Positions 1 through 10,203 of a stretch of 64,000 nucleotides of DNA are shown piece after piece. Position 1 is the first letter of the stretch. The number at the start of each line of letters is the position of its first letter. The notes under the pieces were generated by a model that saw only the letters and a list, made by a program, of their open reading frames with translations, had not been told where the DNA came from and did no database searches. The DNA is from Sesamum alatum. Its lineage: Eukaryota; Streptophyta; Magnoliopsida; Lamiales; Pedaliaceae. The stretch spans positions 5,952,001 through 6,016,000 of the forward strand of contig JACGWO010000003.1 in the NCBI GenBank assembly GCA_034509735.1, in the 5' to 3' direction. Made by a program: the position numbers and the translations under genes.

Positions 1-557
1 TCACCATATCTAAGATACAGCCCTAACGTACAGGTAAACGGAGCAATTCCTCAAGTCAAAGGACTTGGCCTGTACCGTTGGAACCGGGAATACACGTCAT
101 ACCTTGCTGACCATACTCAAGGTCCTCCGTAAGACGGTTCCCGCGAGTCACCTCAGTCAGCTGCGTCCTAGCATTCTAACCCACTAACACTGCTTAGACG
201 ACCCTCGTCACCCGTCGATGAAACACGACAGCAGGTGCTTAGTGCAAGTCTCAAATGGAATCCCGGTACCCATTTTCGGGATTCCTTGACTTGGAGATTT
301 CCGGACTGATTCGGGAAGACTGATTCCATGGACCTACCTCCAAGCGTAGTCCCAGTCCCCGAAATTGATTCTCAGTCCGTGGGCTTTGTTTGCGTAGTGA
401 ACAGATATGGAAAACAAATATAAGTGAACACAAACAAAGTGATGCCAAATGAAATTCACTTCTTTATTCATTAATGATTTATCAAACACCTGAAATTGTC
501 TAGACATAGGTTACATATTCCTGCCAAAATTGGCTTACATGGTCACCTATTCTAACA
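1..557 (-). repeat. A1 3' LTR (partial)
   Basis: This is the U3-side end of an A-type LTR in minus orientation, ending TAACA (the complement of the TGTTA start) next to a polypurine tract. It aligns with the last 550 bases of the A1 5' LTR with about 20 differences counted by eye, roughly 96% identity. The other 1.4 kb lies left of the window. Confidence 0.93.
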
Positions 558-568
558 ATCTCCCACTT
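558..568 (-). other. A1 polypurine tract
   Basis: Read on the minus strand this is AAGTGGGAGAT, directly abutting the 3' LTR. It is the plus-strand DNA primer site used in reverse transcription. The same tract occurs in A5, B2, C1 and D1. Confidence 0.85.
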
Positions 569-573
569 AACCT

Positions 574-1557
574 TTAAAGCCAATCACCCATATGCCTAAT
601 CCCCATCTTATCAAGATGTTGCGTATGAGCACTCTGCGACATAGGCTTTGTCAGTGGGTCTGCTGTGTTGTCTGCTGAGTTGACTCGGTCCATCCGAACG
701 TCACCTCTTCCTACCATTTCTCTAAGAAGATGGTAGCGTCTAAGAATGTGTTTGGAACGGTGATGAGATCTCGGTTCCTTTGCTTGCGCTATTGCACCGT
801 TGTTATCACAGAAGATGACAACAGGCTCGGCAATGCTAGGCACCACACCCAACTCTTGGATGTAGTTTCTCATCCAAACCGCTTCCTTAGCAGCTTCTGA
901 AGCTGCTATGTATTCAGGCTCAGTGGTGGAGTCAGCAGTGGTTGCTTGCTTAGAACTTTTCCAAGCCACTACTCCTCCGTTGAGTTTGAATACATACCCC
1001 GATTGAGACTTGGCATCATCGTCATCAGACTGGAAGCTAGCGTCGCTAAAGCCTTCCAGAATTAGTTCTCCATTGCCATAGACTCGGAACATTTCCTTAG
1101 TCCTCCTTAGGTACTTAAGGATGCCCTTAACGGCATTCCAATGTGCCTCTCCTGCACAGGACTGATATCTACTTGTCACGCTCAAAGCGTATGCAATGTC
1201 AGGCCTGGTGCAACGGACCGCATATTGGATGCTACCTACGGCAGAAGCATAGGGGATGACTTTCATCTTTTCAAGCTCCTCATCAGTCTGCGGGGACTGC
1301 TTCTTGGACAACTTGATCCCATGCCTCATTGGAAGGAATCCTCGTTTGGAGTTGTCCATTCGATATCTCTTTAGGACTTTCTCCATATACGAGTTTTGGG
1401 TGAGCCCTAACATCCTTTTAGATCTATCCCTGACAATCTGGATGCCTAGGATGTAGGAGGCTTTACCCAAGTCCTTCATGGAAAACTTGGTTGGCAACCA
1501 TGCTTTTGTGTTTCCTAATATTATGACGTCATTACCAATGAGCAGAATGTCATCCAC
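574..1557 (-). pseudogene. A1 RT C-terminus and RNase H remnant
   Basis: This open frame of about 327 residues is the last third of a copia pol polyprotein. It starts at the RT catalytic region (VDDILLIGND), runs through the RT thumb (GFLPMRHGIKLSKKQ, then YASAVGSIQY) and the RNase H domain (SDASFQSDDDD, EYIAASEAAKEAVW, DNNGAIAQAK), and stops 6 bases before the polypurine tract. The frame is uninterrupted, but RT upstream of the DD motif was removed by a deletion that joins it to an integrase tail and gag. The gag frame runs into this region out of phase, so the product cannot be made as a working RT. Confidence 0.88.
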
Positions 1558-2102
1558 GTAAAGCCTTGCTCATCAGGTTGGATATCCTCCGGGAAGCCTT
1601 GCTCCAAGAATACTGCATTCCTTGAAACAAATACCTTTTGTTCCAAATTATCGAGACCTGCCTTTAGGTCCTCGAGCTTTTCCACTAGGGTAAGCATTTT
1701 AACCCCATGCTCTTGTACAGAGGATCCTTCTGTCATTTTAGTTCCAAAGAACGCCTTGGTCGCGACATACCTAGTATGCCGGTCTGGGACTGCATAGCAA
1801 TCCTTAAGGCGAGCCATAATGGAAGGGACATCGTCTAGCCTTTCATATTGCTTCTGAATCTCATTGGTCATCGAAACAAGTATGATGCTACGGACCTTCC
1901 GGTTATCCTTATGCCAAGTGTCGAACGTCTCACGTTCTTCTGGCGTGGATCCTTCCGGTAAGGTCCTAGGGAGAGGCTCGTCCATGACGTAGCCTTGGTT
2001 CTCGTAATCTAGGACTATCCTGAGATTGCGCAACCAGTCGTTGTAATTTGTTCCATTGAATTTGTTTGTCTCAAGAATGGTTGATAGTGGGTTCTTAGAC
2101 AT
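1558..2102 (-). pseudogene. A1 gag fused to an integrase C-terminal tail
   Basis: The frame starts with MSKNPLSTILETNKFNG, as in A5 gag, and follows A5 for about 150 residues of capsid-like sequence (NDWLRNLRIVLDYENQGYV, then YAVPDRHTRYVATKAFFGTK). At about 1648 it jumps to EQKVFVSRNAVFLEQGFPED, which in A5 is the end of integrase. At about 1560 it jumps again into the RT DD motif in another frame. The second half of gag with its CCHC knuckle, the protease, the integrase core and the N-terminal RT are absent. This looks like two internal deletions. A truncated capsid protein could still be made. Confidence 0.87.
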
Positions 2103-4343
2103 TTTAAAATCTACATTTAGAAAACAACGCGCGATCAGCAGAAAATAAAGACGGTGGTTTGATGAAATAATTAAATGCTTGGTCTTTAGTCATTTAATCC
2201 TCCCACTATTTATACGAAAACACAGTACTCTCAAACGTGATTTTCGGGAAATCCTTTCCTAGTGGGCTTGGGATCCACAGCGATTTTTCCCATACCCCGC
2301 TTTTACGATTCGCATGGAAAAGATCCTGTGGGAGGTATTCCATACCATTCTCGTTCCACGAGATTCCCAAGATTATTGCCTCACCCTTTTGCATGATCCC
2401 GAGGACTCCAAGCGAATCATGCTAATTGGGCGTTAGACCCGACCCAATCGACCGAGCCATGGACCCACTAGTACCCCACGACTCGTGAGACAGGTAACAG
2501 CAGCCCATTTTTCGTTCATGACACAATGCAGCTTCTTTTAAGTACAATAACGTGCCACGACTCGTGAGACCACGCTATTGACCTAAAACAGCTTCCTCAC
2601 TGTGCCACGGATTGGAAGGCATGGACAAACTCCTAGAGTTCATGTCCACTTTATCTAGGGTCTAATATTTCAACATTGGTCCAACCAATGTGAGAGTAGT
2701 GAATGACCGAGATCTCATAATATATCCATACATTCATCCATAATGCATAAATAAAATCCATCCATAGCAGTTATATGATAAATAAAATCCATTCATCCAT
2801 CATAATAACCACATGCAAAATTAAAGCCTAGCACGCCCCTGTTGGATGATCACGAGCCCAAATCCTATGCGACCCACTGAGCCCGCAGTGGATCTATGGT
2901 CAATCTAGGGTTGGTCCTATACTATTACAATAATAGTAACCCAATCATCATGCTGATGGGCCTTGGTCTCTTTTTCTCTTTCTTCACTTCATGGAAAACG
3001 CCAAGGGACCTCCGGTCTGGGCTCTCCATGTGGTCCTTCCTTCTTCTCCATCAATTACAAAAAATGGAAACCTCACTCCTAGTCTACTCTCATTACATAT
3101 TAAAAAGTAGAAACCCCAGCGAAAACCCGGGGGGAATACATAAGGAGGGAGGTAGAAAGCCTTATTATTCCAAGGCACTAGAAAGAGAGAAGGAGAAAGC
3201 AGTTAAAGAGGCACACAGGCCCAACAGAAAATTAAACCATACATCCGGTCTAGGGCTCGTGATCATCCATTTCCATCCAACACACATAATCACATGATCC
3301 AATCACATAATTACAATATACCAATAATTCATGATTTCCAATCATAATAATCCAGAACAGAAATAAATGATCATGTGCGCAACGTGTGAAAAATAAAACA
3401 CAAATATTCGTAATAATAATTTTTCTCGTTTTAGGAAAACCTTTCCTCATTATTTTAAGTAAAATAACCCCGGGATTCCAAATCCAATTTATTTTACTCC
3501 TAAAATAATGTCTTTAGGAATTTAGGCAAAATTGAACCCAAAAAACGAATTTTCAGAATTAATTCAAAATTAAAACTGAAAAGTAAAATAAAAAGAATAA
3601 AATAATGCTAGGGTTTCAAGAAACCCTAGCTGGAGCACCCGCCGGCCGCCGCCACCAGCAGCAGCCGGCCGGCCGTGCGCGCAGGGCAGCAGGCCCAGCC
3701 TGCCGCCCCTGCGCGCGGGCAGGCACTGCCTGGCCGGGCGCGCGCGCGCAGGCCCCTTGCCTGCGTGCGCGCGCGCCTGGCCGGCAGCGCGCTGCGCGGC
3801 CTGGTGTTCCGGCAGGCCGTCGCGCGCGCAGGCTCCTCTGCCTCGCGCGCGTCGGCCTGCTGGTCGCCAGCCGCGAGCCTGCGCTGTGCACAGTGCGCGC
3901 GCGCAGACGCGCACTGGGCACGCCCGCCGAGCGCGCGCGGGCTCTCCGCCCGACAGCCTTCCGCGCGCGCGCGCGCAGACACCCTCGTCTGCCCGCGCGC
4001 GCGGCTGGAGGCGCCCCCTTGCGCGCGCGCTGCCCCTGCGCGGCCGGCTGGGCGGGGGCGCGCAGGCTACCCTTGCCTGCGCGCGTCTGCCCTGCCGGCA
4101 GCGCTCGGCTGCGCGCGGCCAGCCTTCCCGGCTGGCCGGCTGTGGCGTTTCTCGTTTTCAGTTCAAATTTTTCCCCGTTTCCCAAGAAAAACAGAAAAAT
4201 ACCAACATTTAGAATTTCACACGAATTAAAAGCAATAAAACAACATGCTTTAATAATCAAGAAAATCAAGATTTAATTAAAACATGCTCAAAACACGTTT
4301 CATGCTTAAAACGCACATAAACCCTAGGCCTATACACCGAACC
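2103..4343 (-). other. A1 untranslated leader
   Basis: This 2.2-kb stretch between gag and the primer site has no supportable gene. It is homologous to the A5 leader. It contains two copies of the palindrome CACGACTCGTG (2477-2487 and 2566-2576), a hairpin formed by CCACTG/CAGTGG arms near 2875-2892, AT-rich spacers, and a GC-rich block at about 3632-4142. Long frames in every phase of that block result from the absence of stop codons in GC-rich DNA. Confidence 0.75.
3632..4142. other. GC-rich block in the A1 leader
   Basis: About 510 bases of very GC-rich sequence with many alternating GCGCGC runs and CCGGCCGG motifs sit in otherwise AT-rich DNA. The left edge is a 10-bp perfect inverted repeat with a 2-base loop, CTAGGGTTTC/GAAACCCTAG, at 3608-3629. 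Blocks occur in the same leader position in A2, A5, B2, C1 and D1, with sizes from about 90 to 510 bases. Confidence 0.85.
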
Positions 4344-4345
4344 GG

Positions 4346-4357
4346 GCTCTGATACCA
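4346..4357 (-). other. A1 primer-binding site (initiator tRNA-Met)
   Basis: The complement reads TGGTATCAGAGC, matching the 3' end of plant initiator tRNA-Met, one base inside the 5' LTR. This is the minus-strand DNA priming site. Confidence 0.92.
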
Positions 4358-4358
4358 C

Positions 4359-6331
4359 TGAAAGGAATTGTGGATCGTCCCGGGAAAAGCGCGAATGCGG
4401 AAGCGCGGTATAATTAAAAAATAAATGCGGAATTTAAACATGCTTTTAAATTAAAACACGTTTCAAAGGGTGTGCCTTTGAAATTTCCCGGGTGTTCGGT
4501 GTATCTCATGAACGAATAACATAAAATAAATCATGGAGGCCATAGGGTTGGAAAATAAAAGAGGACGAAAATCATAAACGAGACCTACCCGTTGTCGTTT
4601 TCGTCTTCAACGGCTACACGCGTTGTTCCCCGTTTTGCACCAAGATCTCGTTCTTGAGACCCTCCAAATCGTGACACACGATCCACCCACGTATCTTGTA
4701 CGTCGTGCTAGCAACGAACAAGTTAATATGTTGGAGTGGATGAATCAACAACACGTTATGAATTAACGGTGTTGATTCATCAAGTTCTAATGTTCCAAGA
4801 ACAAGAGAACAAAGAAAATAATTTTCTTTGGAGAGAGAGAGAGGCGAACGAGAGATGAGAGGGAGAGATCCGTGTGTGTGTGTTGTAGTGTGTGTGTTGG
4901 AGATTCATCATCCTTCAACTTGTAGGATGCTAGGGGTTTATATAGAAGAGGAGTTTAATCCTCTTTAAACTCTTCTTTTAAGAACTCTAATTTGACTAGG
5001 ATTTTGACCTAGTCAAAGTCCTAGTCAAAGTAGTGTTTTGACCTAGTCAAAACAATCCTAGCCATCCATCTCTCCCATTGATCTCAACCGTTGATTTAAT
5101 TTAATTTAATGGAATATTTAAAACCTATTTAAATATTTCCAAGAGGCTAAAATAAATATAAATATTATTTAAGCCCATTAAATAAATCCCTTTGATAAAT
5201 CTAATTTATCAATTTAATTCCTTATATCTAATAGAAGGAATTATTTCTCCAAGAAAAATAAAGGACCCGATTAAATCCAATTTAATCATTCCTTCACTCC
5301 AATATGTAATTCTAATTAAATATCTAAATGTGTGTGGATAGTGTGTGACTCTTTAGGTTCACCTTTCAGCTAGACTTGGTCGGATTCCTAGAATCCTTCC
5401 GTTACCATGGGTGGCCATCTAGCAACGGTCCATGGCACTAGAGACTAGGTGAAATATTCAGGGATGAACATTTAGGCTCTAACAGTACACTTGTCCTTCT
5501 GTCTTCGGTCTCATCACTTAGAATCTAGGGCACGGAAAATGCAGGTACCCATTTTGGACCTAAGTGTTGGTCTGTCCTCACTAAACGCCGCAAGGGAATC
5601 CTTCCCTTCTGTTCAGTCACTGTGGCCACAGTTTTAGGGACAAGACCTAGAGTATACATGAGACTCAACTGCCAAAACCTATTGACAGGAGACAGATCCT
5701 TTCTTGGAAACTACTGTCACTTTGCACACCAGAACTGCACTAGACATGGCTTATGACTACCAAAGAGAATTCTGGCAATCTCTCACCATATCTAAGATAC
5801 AGCTCTGATGTACAGGTAAACTCAGCAATTCCTCAAGTCAAAGGACTTGACCTGTACCGTTGGAACCGGGAATACACGTCATACCTTGCTGACCATACTC
5901 AAGGTCCTCCGTAAGACGGTTCCCGCGAGTCACCTCAGTCAGCTGCGTCCTCGCATGCTAACCCACTAACATTGCTTAGACGACCCTCGTCACCCGTCGA
6001 TGAAACACGACAGCAGGTGCTTAGTGCAAGTCTCAAATGGAATACCGGTACCCATTTTCGGGATTCCTTGACTTGGAGATTTCCGGACTGATTCGGGAAG
6101 ACTGATTCCATGGACCTACCTCCAAGCGTAGTCCCAGTCCCCGAAATTGATTCTCAGTCCGTGGGCTTTGTTTGCGTAGTGAACAGATATAGAAAAGTGA
6201 ACACAAACAAAGTAATGCCAAATGAAATTCACTTCTTTATTCATCAATGATTTATCAAACACCCATAATTGTCTAGACATAGGTTACATATACCCGCCAA
6301 AAATTGGCTTACATGGTCACCTATTCTAACA
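4359..6331 (-). repeat. A1 5' LTR
   Basis: Complete 1973-bp A-type LTR in minus orientation, from TGAAAGG (next to the primer site) to TAACA. It holds a TATA-like TATATAAAC on the minus strand near 4937, preceded in the sense of transcription by clustered TTGACT/TTGACC W-box cores at about 4988-5060. It also holds the conserved U3 inverted-repeat module near 5340-5460. The flanking ATACA lies in B0. Confidence 0.93.
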
Positions 6332-6471
6332 ATACAGGCTTTCCAAATCATATCCAATATGGTAACTAGATCCTGACTTTAAGAAGTGCATGTTTCTCAA
6401 CCTAGCAACTTTCAAGTCCATGTCTAGATGAACTAAGGTAACTTCAGTGAAATACCGAGCGAACCAAGTCC
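6332..6471 (-). pseudogene. B0 pol relic, segment 1 (integrase region)
   Basis: This fragment matches B2 near 11455-11598 and fragment B0' at 47267-47467. On the minus strand it weakly recalls the integrase stretch around YEIWHGKPASYN, but it has no open frame. It continues at 21657 after the inserted solo B LTR: the B2 sequence around 11595-11610 bridges the two pieces without a break. It is part of the oldest layer in the window. Confidence 0.8.
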
Positions 6472-7996
6472 TGAAGGAATCCGTACGGCCTGGGAATGCG
6501 GCGGAAGAGTAAAATAAATGAAATTAAAAATGATTTCAAAGGGTTGTTCCCTTTGAATTCCCGGGCATTCGGTGTATTCAAAAGCATAATAACATACAGA
6601 AAAATATGCTTGAACATATTTTAAATATGGTACAATAATTTAAATAGAAACATACCTTTTTCGTTTCACATGTACAATGGCAACAAGCTTTGATTCTCTT
6701 TTCGTTCCTTTTTCGTTCACCTTAGGATTCAAATTAGAACCCCCCTAATTTTTCCACACCACAGCATTGGAAGCAAATCCACATCTACTGCTAGGTAGAA
6801 GCGAGATTAAGGAAGAAACGAAAAACGTATTACACTATTGATTAGTGTATACGTATTTCTCATGTTTTCATCTTGAATTCAATTCAAAGAGAACTCAAAA
6901 ATGGAGAAAAAAAGCTGAAAATTTCGTGGCTTGTGTGTGGAGAGTGCAAGTTATGGAGATGAAAAGTGTATACATGTGTTGTGTAGTTATAGGTAGTTTC
7001 CAAAACCACGTACACACTAATACACAACTTGTGCTCAACCTCCAACCATGTTAGCACAATATGTGGACCACCTAGCCATCATGGCAAGCCACATCATTGC
7101 TTACATGGAGGACTTTCAACTCCTCTTAAACTTGCATCAAACCTTTGACCTTTGATTTCAAGTCATGAACCGGTTTTGATTTAATCAAATTAAATCAAGT
7201 GATCCATGGGTTTTAAATTAATCCTATTAATTTTAAACCTTATTGAAATCTAAAAGTTTATTTAATCCAATTAAATAAACATAAGCTCAATCACTAATTA
7301 GTTGATCCAATCAATTAATTAAACGAAACTCAATAAATTAATCTAATTAATTTAAAGGTATTAGGCCCAAAATTAATTAATCCAATTAATTAATTCTTGG
7401 CCATCCATCCAATGGATTTTTCTAATAAATGATCCAATCATTTATATTCTCCTTGAATTAATTTAATCCAATTAAATTAATTCACTTCCTCCCGAATTAA
7501 TTCCAAATTAATTCCACTACTTCCATAGTGATTTGTGTGTGACTCTTTAGGTTCACCCTTAGCTAGACATGGGCTTGTGTCCAACACAATTGATTAATTA
7601 AATCCAATTTAATTAATTATTTCTGATTAACTTATTTATCATAAATGCCCGTTACCAGGGGTGGCCGTCTAGCAACGGTCCATGGCACTAGAGACTAGGT
7701 GAATGTTGGCGTGAACATTTAGGCTCCGAATTCCATACAGGTACAGTCCTTCCGTCGACCATCTCCCCGCCTTAGTCTAGGGCATGGAATTGGATGTCGA
7801 TTCTCATCCTGAACTAGGCAACTATGCTACAAACTCGAGACACATTTACTCTATTGATCGACCTAGGGAACCATTCCCTACACGACCAATCGCTACGGCC
7901 GTAGACTTAATGAGTCGAAACCATCTTAGAGCGCATAGGAGACATAGCTGTCAAATACTGACAGGGGACAGATTCTCTATTGGAATCCACCGTCCT
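6472..7996 (-). repeat. Solo B-type LTR, part 1
   Basis: This B-type LTR in minus orientation begins TGAAGGAATCC. It is interrupted at 7996 by B2 and resumes at 21025. No primer site or polypurine tract adjoins either end, so it is a solo LTR left by LTR-LTR recombination. Flanks are AGTCC (6467-6471) on the left and AGTCA after 21656 on the right, a target duplication matching at 4 of 5 bases. Confidence 0.85.
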
Positions 7997-10188
7997 CGAA
8001 GGAAAGCAGACCGGCCCGGGAACGCGGCTGAAGGGCGGTGGAGATAAAAATGTGCGAAATAAAAGAATTTAAATCGCGTTCAAGGGGTGTTCCCTTGAAT
8101 GTTCCCGGGCTATCGGTGTATAAACGCAGAATATAAACATATATATAATAAATAACCGTTCGTGACTATAGAATAAAGAAGAAACCGAGAGCATAAATAT
8201 AAATCGGAATACCTTTCTCGATTTTGTATTTTGATCGGCTACACGCATTGATTCCTCCGGACGTTCGTCCACGCGAGGTCCCAACGTAGAGACCCTCTAA
8301 CGTAGTCCTCACCACACCGGGAGAGATCATGTTTTTCTTGCTAGAAAAAAAACGAATCTAGAGGATGAAATCAAAGAAGAGATTACACCATCAAATTAGT
8401 GTTCCTTCTTGATCTTACTTTGTTCTTCAATTTATCCTAGATCAAAGAAGCAACAAAGAGGATTTAGAGAGTAGAGAGAGAGAGTGTGTATGGAGAGTTT
8501 TCATCTTTTTCCTCAAAAAAGATGAATAATGAAATTCATTATCAATAGGTGTTAGTATATATACATAATTAATGTGATTATTGGAATGTGTCTAGGTTCA
8601 TCCAAGGATGTCTAGATACATCCCAATCAATCACCATCAATTCTTCAATCAAGCCTACCAACTTTTAAAGTATGATCAAATCATACCAAAAGGGAAGTGC
8701 TTGATTGGAGTTGATTTATCTCTTACCAAAAGAGACAAGTCAACTAACACTTAGCATCCAACATGGCTGATTTTTGCTCCCTCCAAGGTGGCAATTTTCG
8801 GCCATGCTTATTTAGGGAAGAAGTCCAACTTCTTCCTATTCCATAAATGGAATTAACACACCTCTCGGGTCAAAATTTAACGGACCGGGTTCTACCATAA
8901 TCCAATTACGACGAACCCAAAAAATTAAATCCAATTTAATTTTATGTCCACTTAAATAGTTCTCGTTGATCTTTTAATCCAATTAAAAGATCCAATATCT
9001 CAACTTTCCATATTAATCAATAAATCCTATTTACCGATTAAATGAGGGCCCGATACAATATCGGCCCGTCCATCCAATAGACAATTCCTTAAGTAATCCA
9101 ATTACTTATCATCCTCTGAAACTGACACCAAGTCAATTCCTTCACCTCCTCGGTGATTTGTGTGTGACCCTTTAGGTTCACCCTCAGCTAGACTTGGGCT
9201 CCTGTCCAACAGGAGCCCGTCACCATGGGTGGCCATCTAGCAACGGTCCATGGCACTAGAGACTAGGTTAATATTGGCGTGAACATTTAGGCGCCAATTC
9301 CGTACGGGTACAGTCCTACTGTCGATCGTCTCCTGGCCTTAGTCTAGGGTATGGAATTGGGCGTCAGTTCCCATCGTTGACTAGGCAACTATGCTTCATA
9401 CCCGAGATGCGTTTACTCTATCGGTCGACGTAGGAAACCCTTTCCCACTCAATCAATTGCTATGGCCATAGACTTTCAGAGTCTAAACCATCTCAGAGTG
9501 CATAGGAGACATCACCGTCATGTACTGACAGGGGCAGATCCTATCTTGGAATCCACCACCCTCGCTACACACTCCAACTGCACTGGACAAGGCTTATAAT
9601 GACCATCTTACAGAATGATCACCTCTCGCGCAGATCCAAGATACAGTCTTCATATGCACGTGATTACCATAATTCCTCAAGTCCGAGTACTAATCCCATA
9701 ATATCGGAACTGGGAATTCCAGTCATACCGACCAAGCCTCCAAAGCTTCCATATGACGATTCCCGCGAGTCACTTCAGTCAGTCGACCACCTTGTCAACT
9801 AACCCACTAAAATTGCATAGACGACCTTCGTCTGTCGCCGATGAAACTCGGCACTCACCCAGTGAATGCAATACTTAGTGCAAGTCTCAATAGGACACTC
9901 GATGCCCAGTCTCGAGGTCCTCGACTTGGAATGTTTCAGACCAATCCTCAGAAATTGATTTCATAGCCGCCATACAATACGTAGCCCAACTACATGGGTT
10001 ATCCAATTAGTCTGTGGGCATTTGTTGTGACATTGAAACACCATTCAACGTTAGTAGTAAGCACAACAAACATAGTGCCAGTGATGAATACTTACTCTAT
10101 TCATCAGGATAATATTGTATTAATAAAGATTGACGAATAGTTCCCAAAACCGCCAATCCAATTGGCTTTCTGGTCACCTATTCTAACA
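7997..10188 (-). repeat. B2 3' LTR
   Basis: 2192-bp LTR in minus orientation ending TTCTAACA against the polypurine tract ATCTCCCACTTG. The outermost base is C where the partner LTR has T (CGAAGG against TGAAGG), a point change in the terminal dinucleotide. It lacks the W-box cluster of A and C LTRs. Instead it has repeated GTCTAGGTTCATCCAAGGATGTCTAG-type sequence near 8590-8620 and a TATATATAC motif near 8565, on the strand read here. Confidence 0.92.
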
Positions 10189-10203
10189 ATCTCCCACTTG
10201 ACC

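Larger units (their letters stand above)
1..6331 (-). mobile_element. A1: Ty1/copia element, internally deleted, left end outside window
   Basis: This is an A-type LTR retrotransposon read leftwards. In order on the plus strand it shows a partial 3' LTR, a polypurine tract, a short fused gag-pol relic, a leader with a GC-rich block, a primer site and a complete 5' LTR. The interior (558-4358) is about 3.8 kb against 6.0 kb in A5. Protease, most of integrase and most of RT are missing, so it cannot move by itself. The right flank, ATACA at 6332-6336, is the expected target-site duplication, but the left copy is outside the window. It is inserted in the pol relic of B0. Confidence 0.9.

Noticed and set aside
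3250..3450. Short leader frames, also seen at 53123-53422 and 16058-16411
   Set aside because: They recur because the leaders are homologous, but length and frame differ between copies and stops are not avoided. There is no evidence for an envelope-like or extra gene.
3570..4276. Long Ala/Arg/Pro-rich frames in several phases on both strands
   Set aside because: They lie in the GC-rich leader block, where stop codons are rare. All phases are open, the residues are low complexity, and the frames are not conserved between A1, A2 and A5.
7784..8047. Frame of 87 residues
   Set aside because: It crosses the junction between the solo B LTR and the B2 LTR and is non-coding in both.
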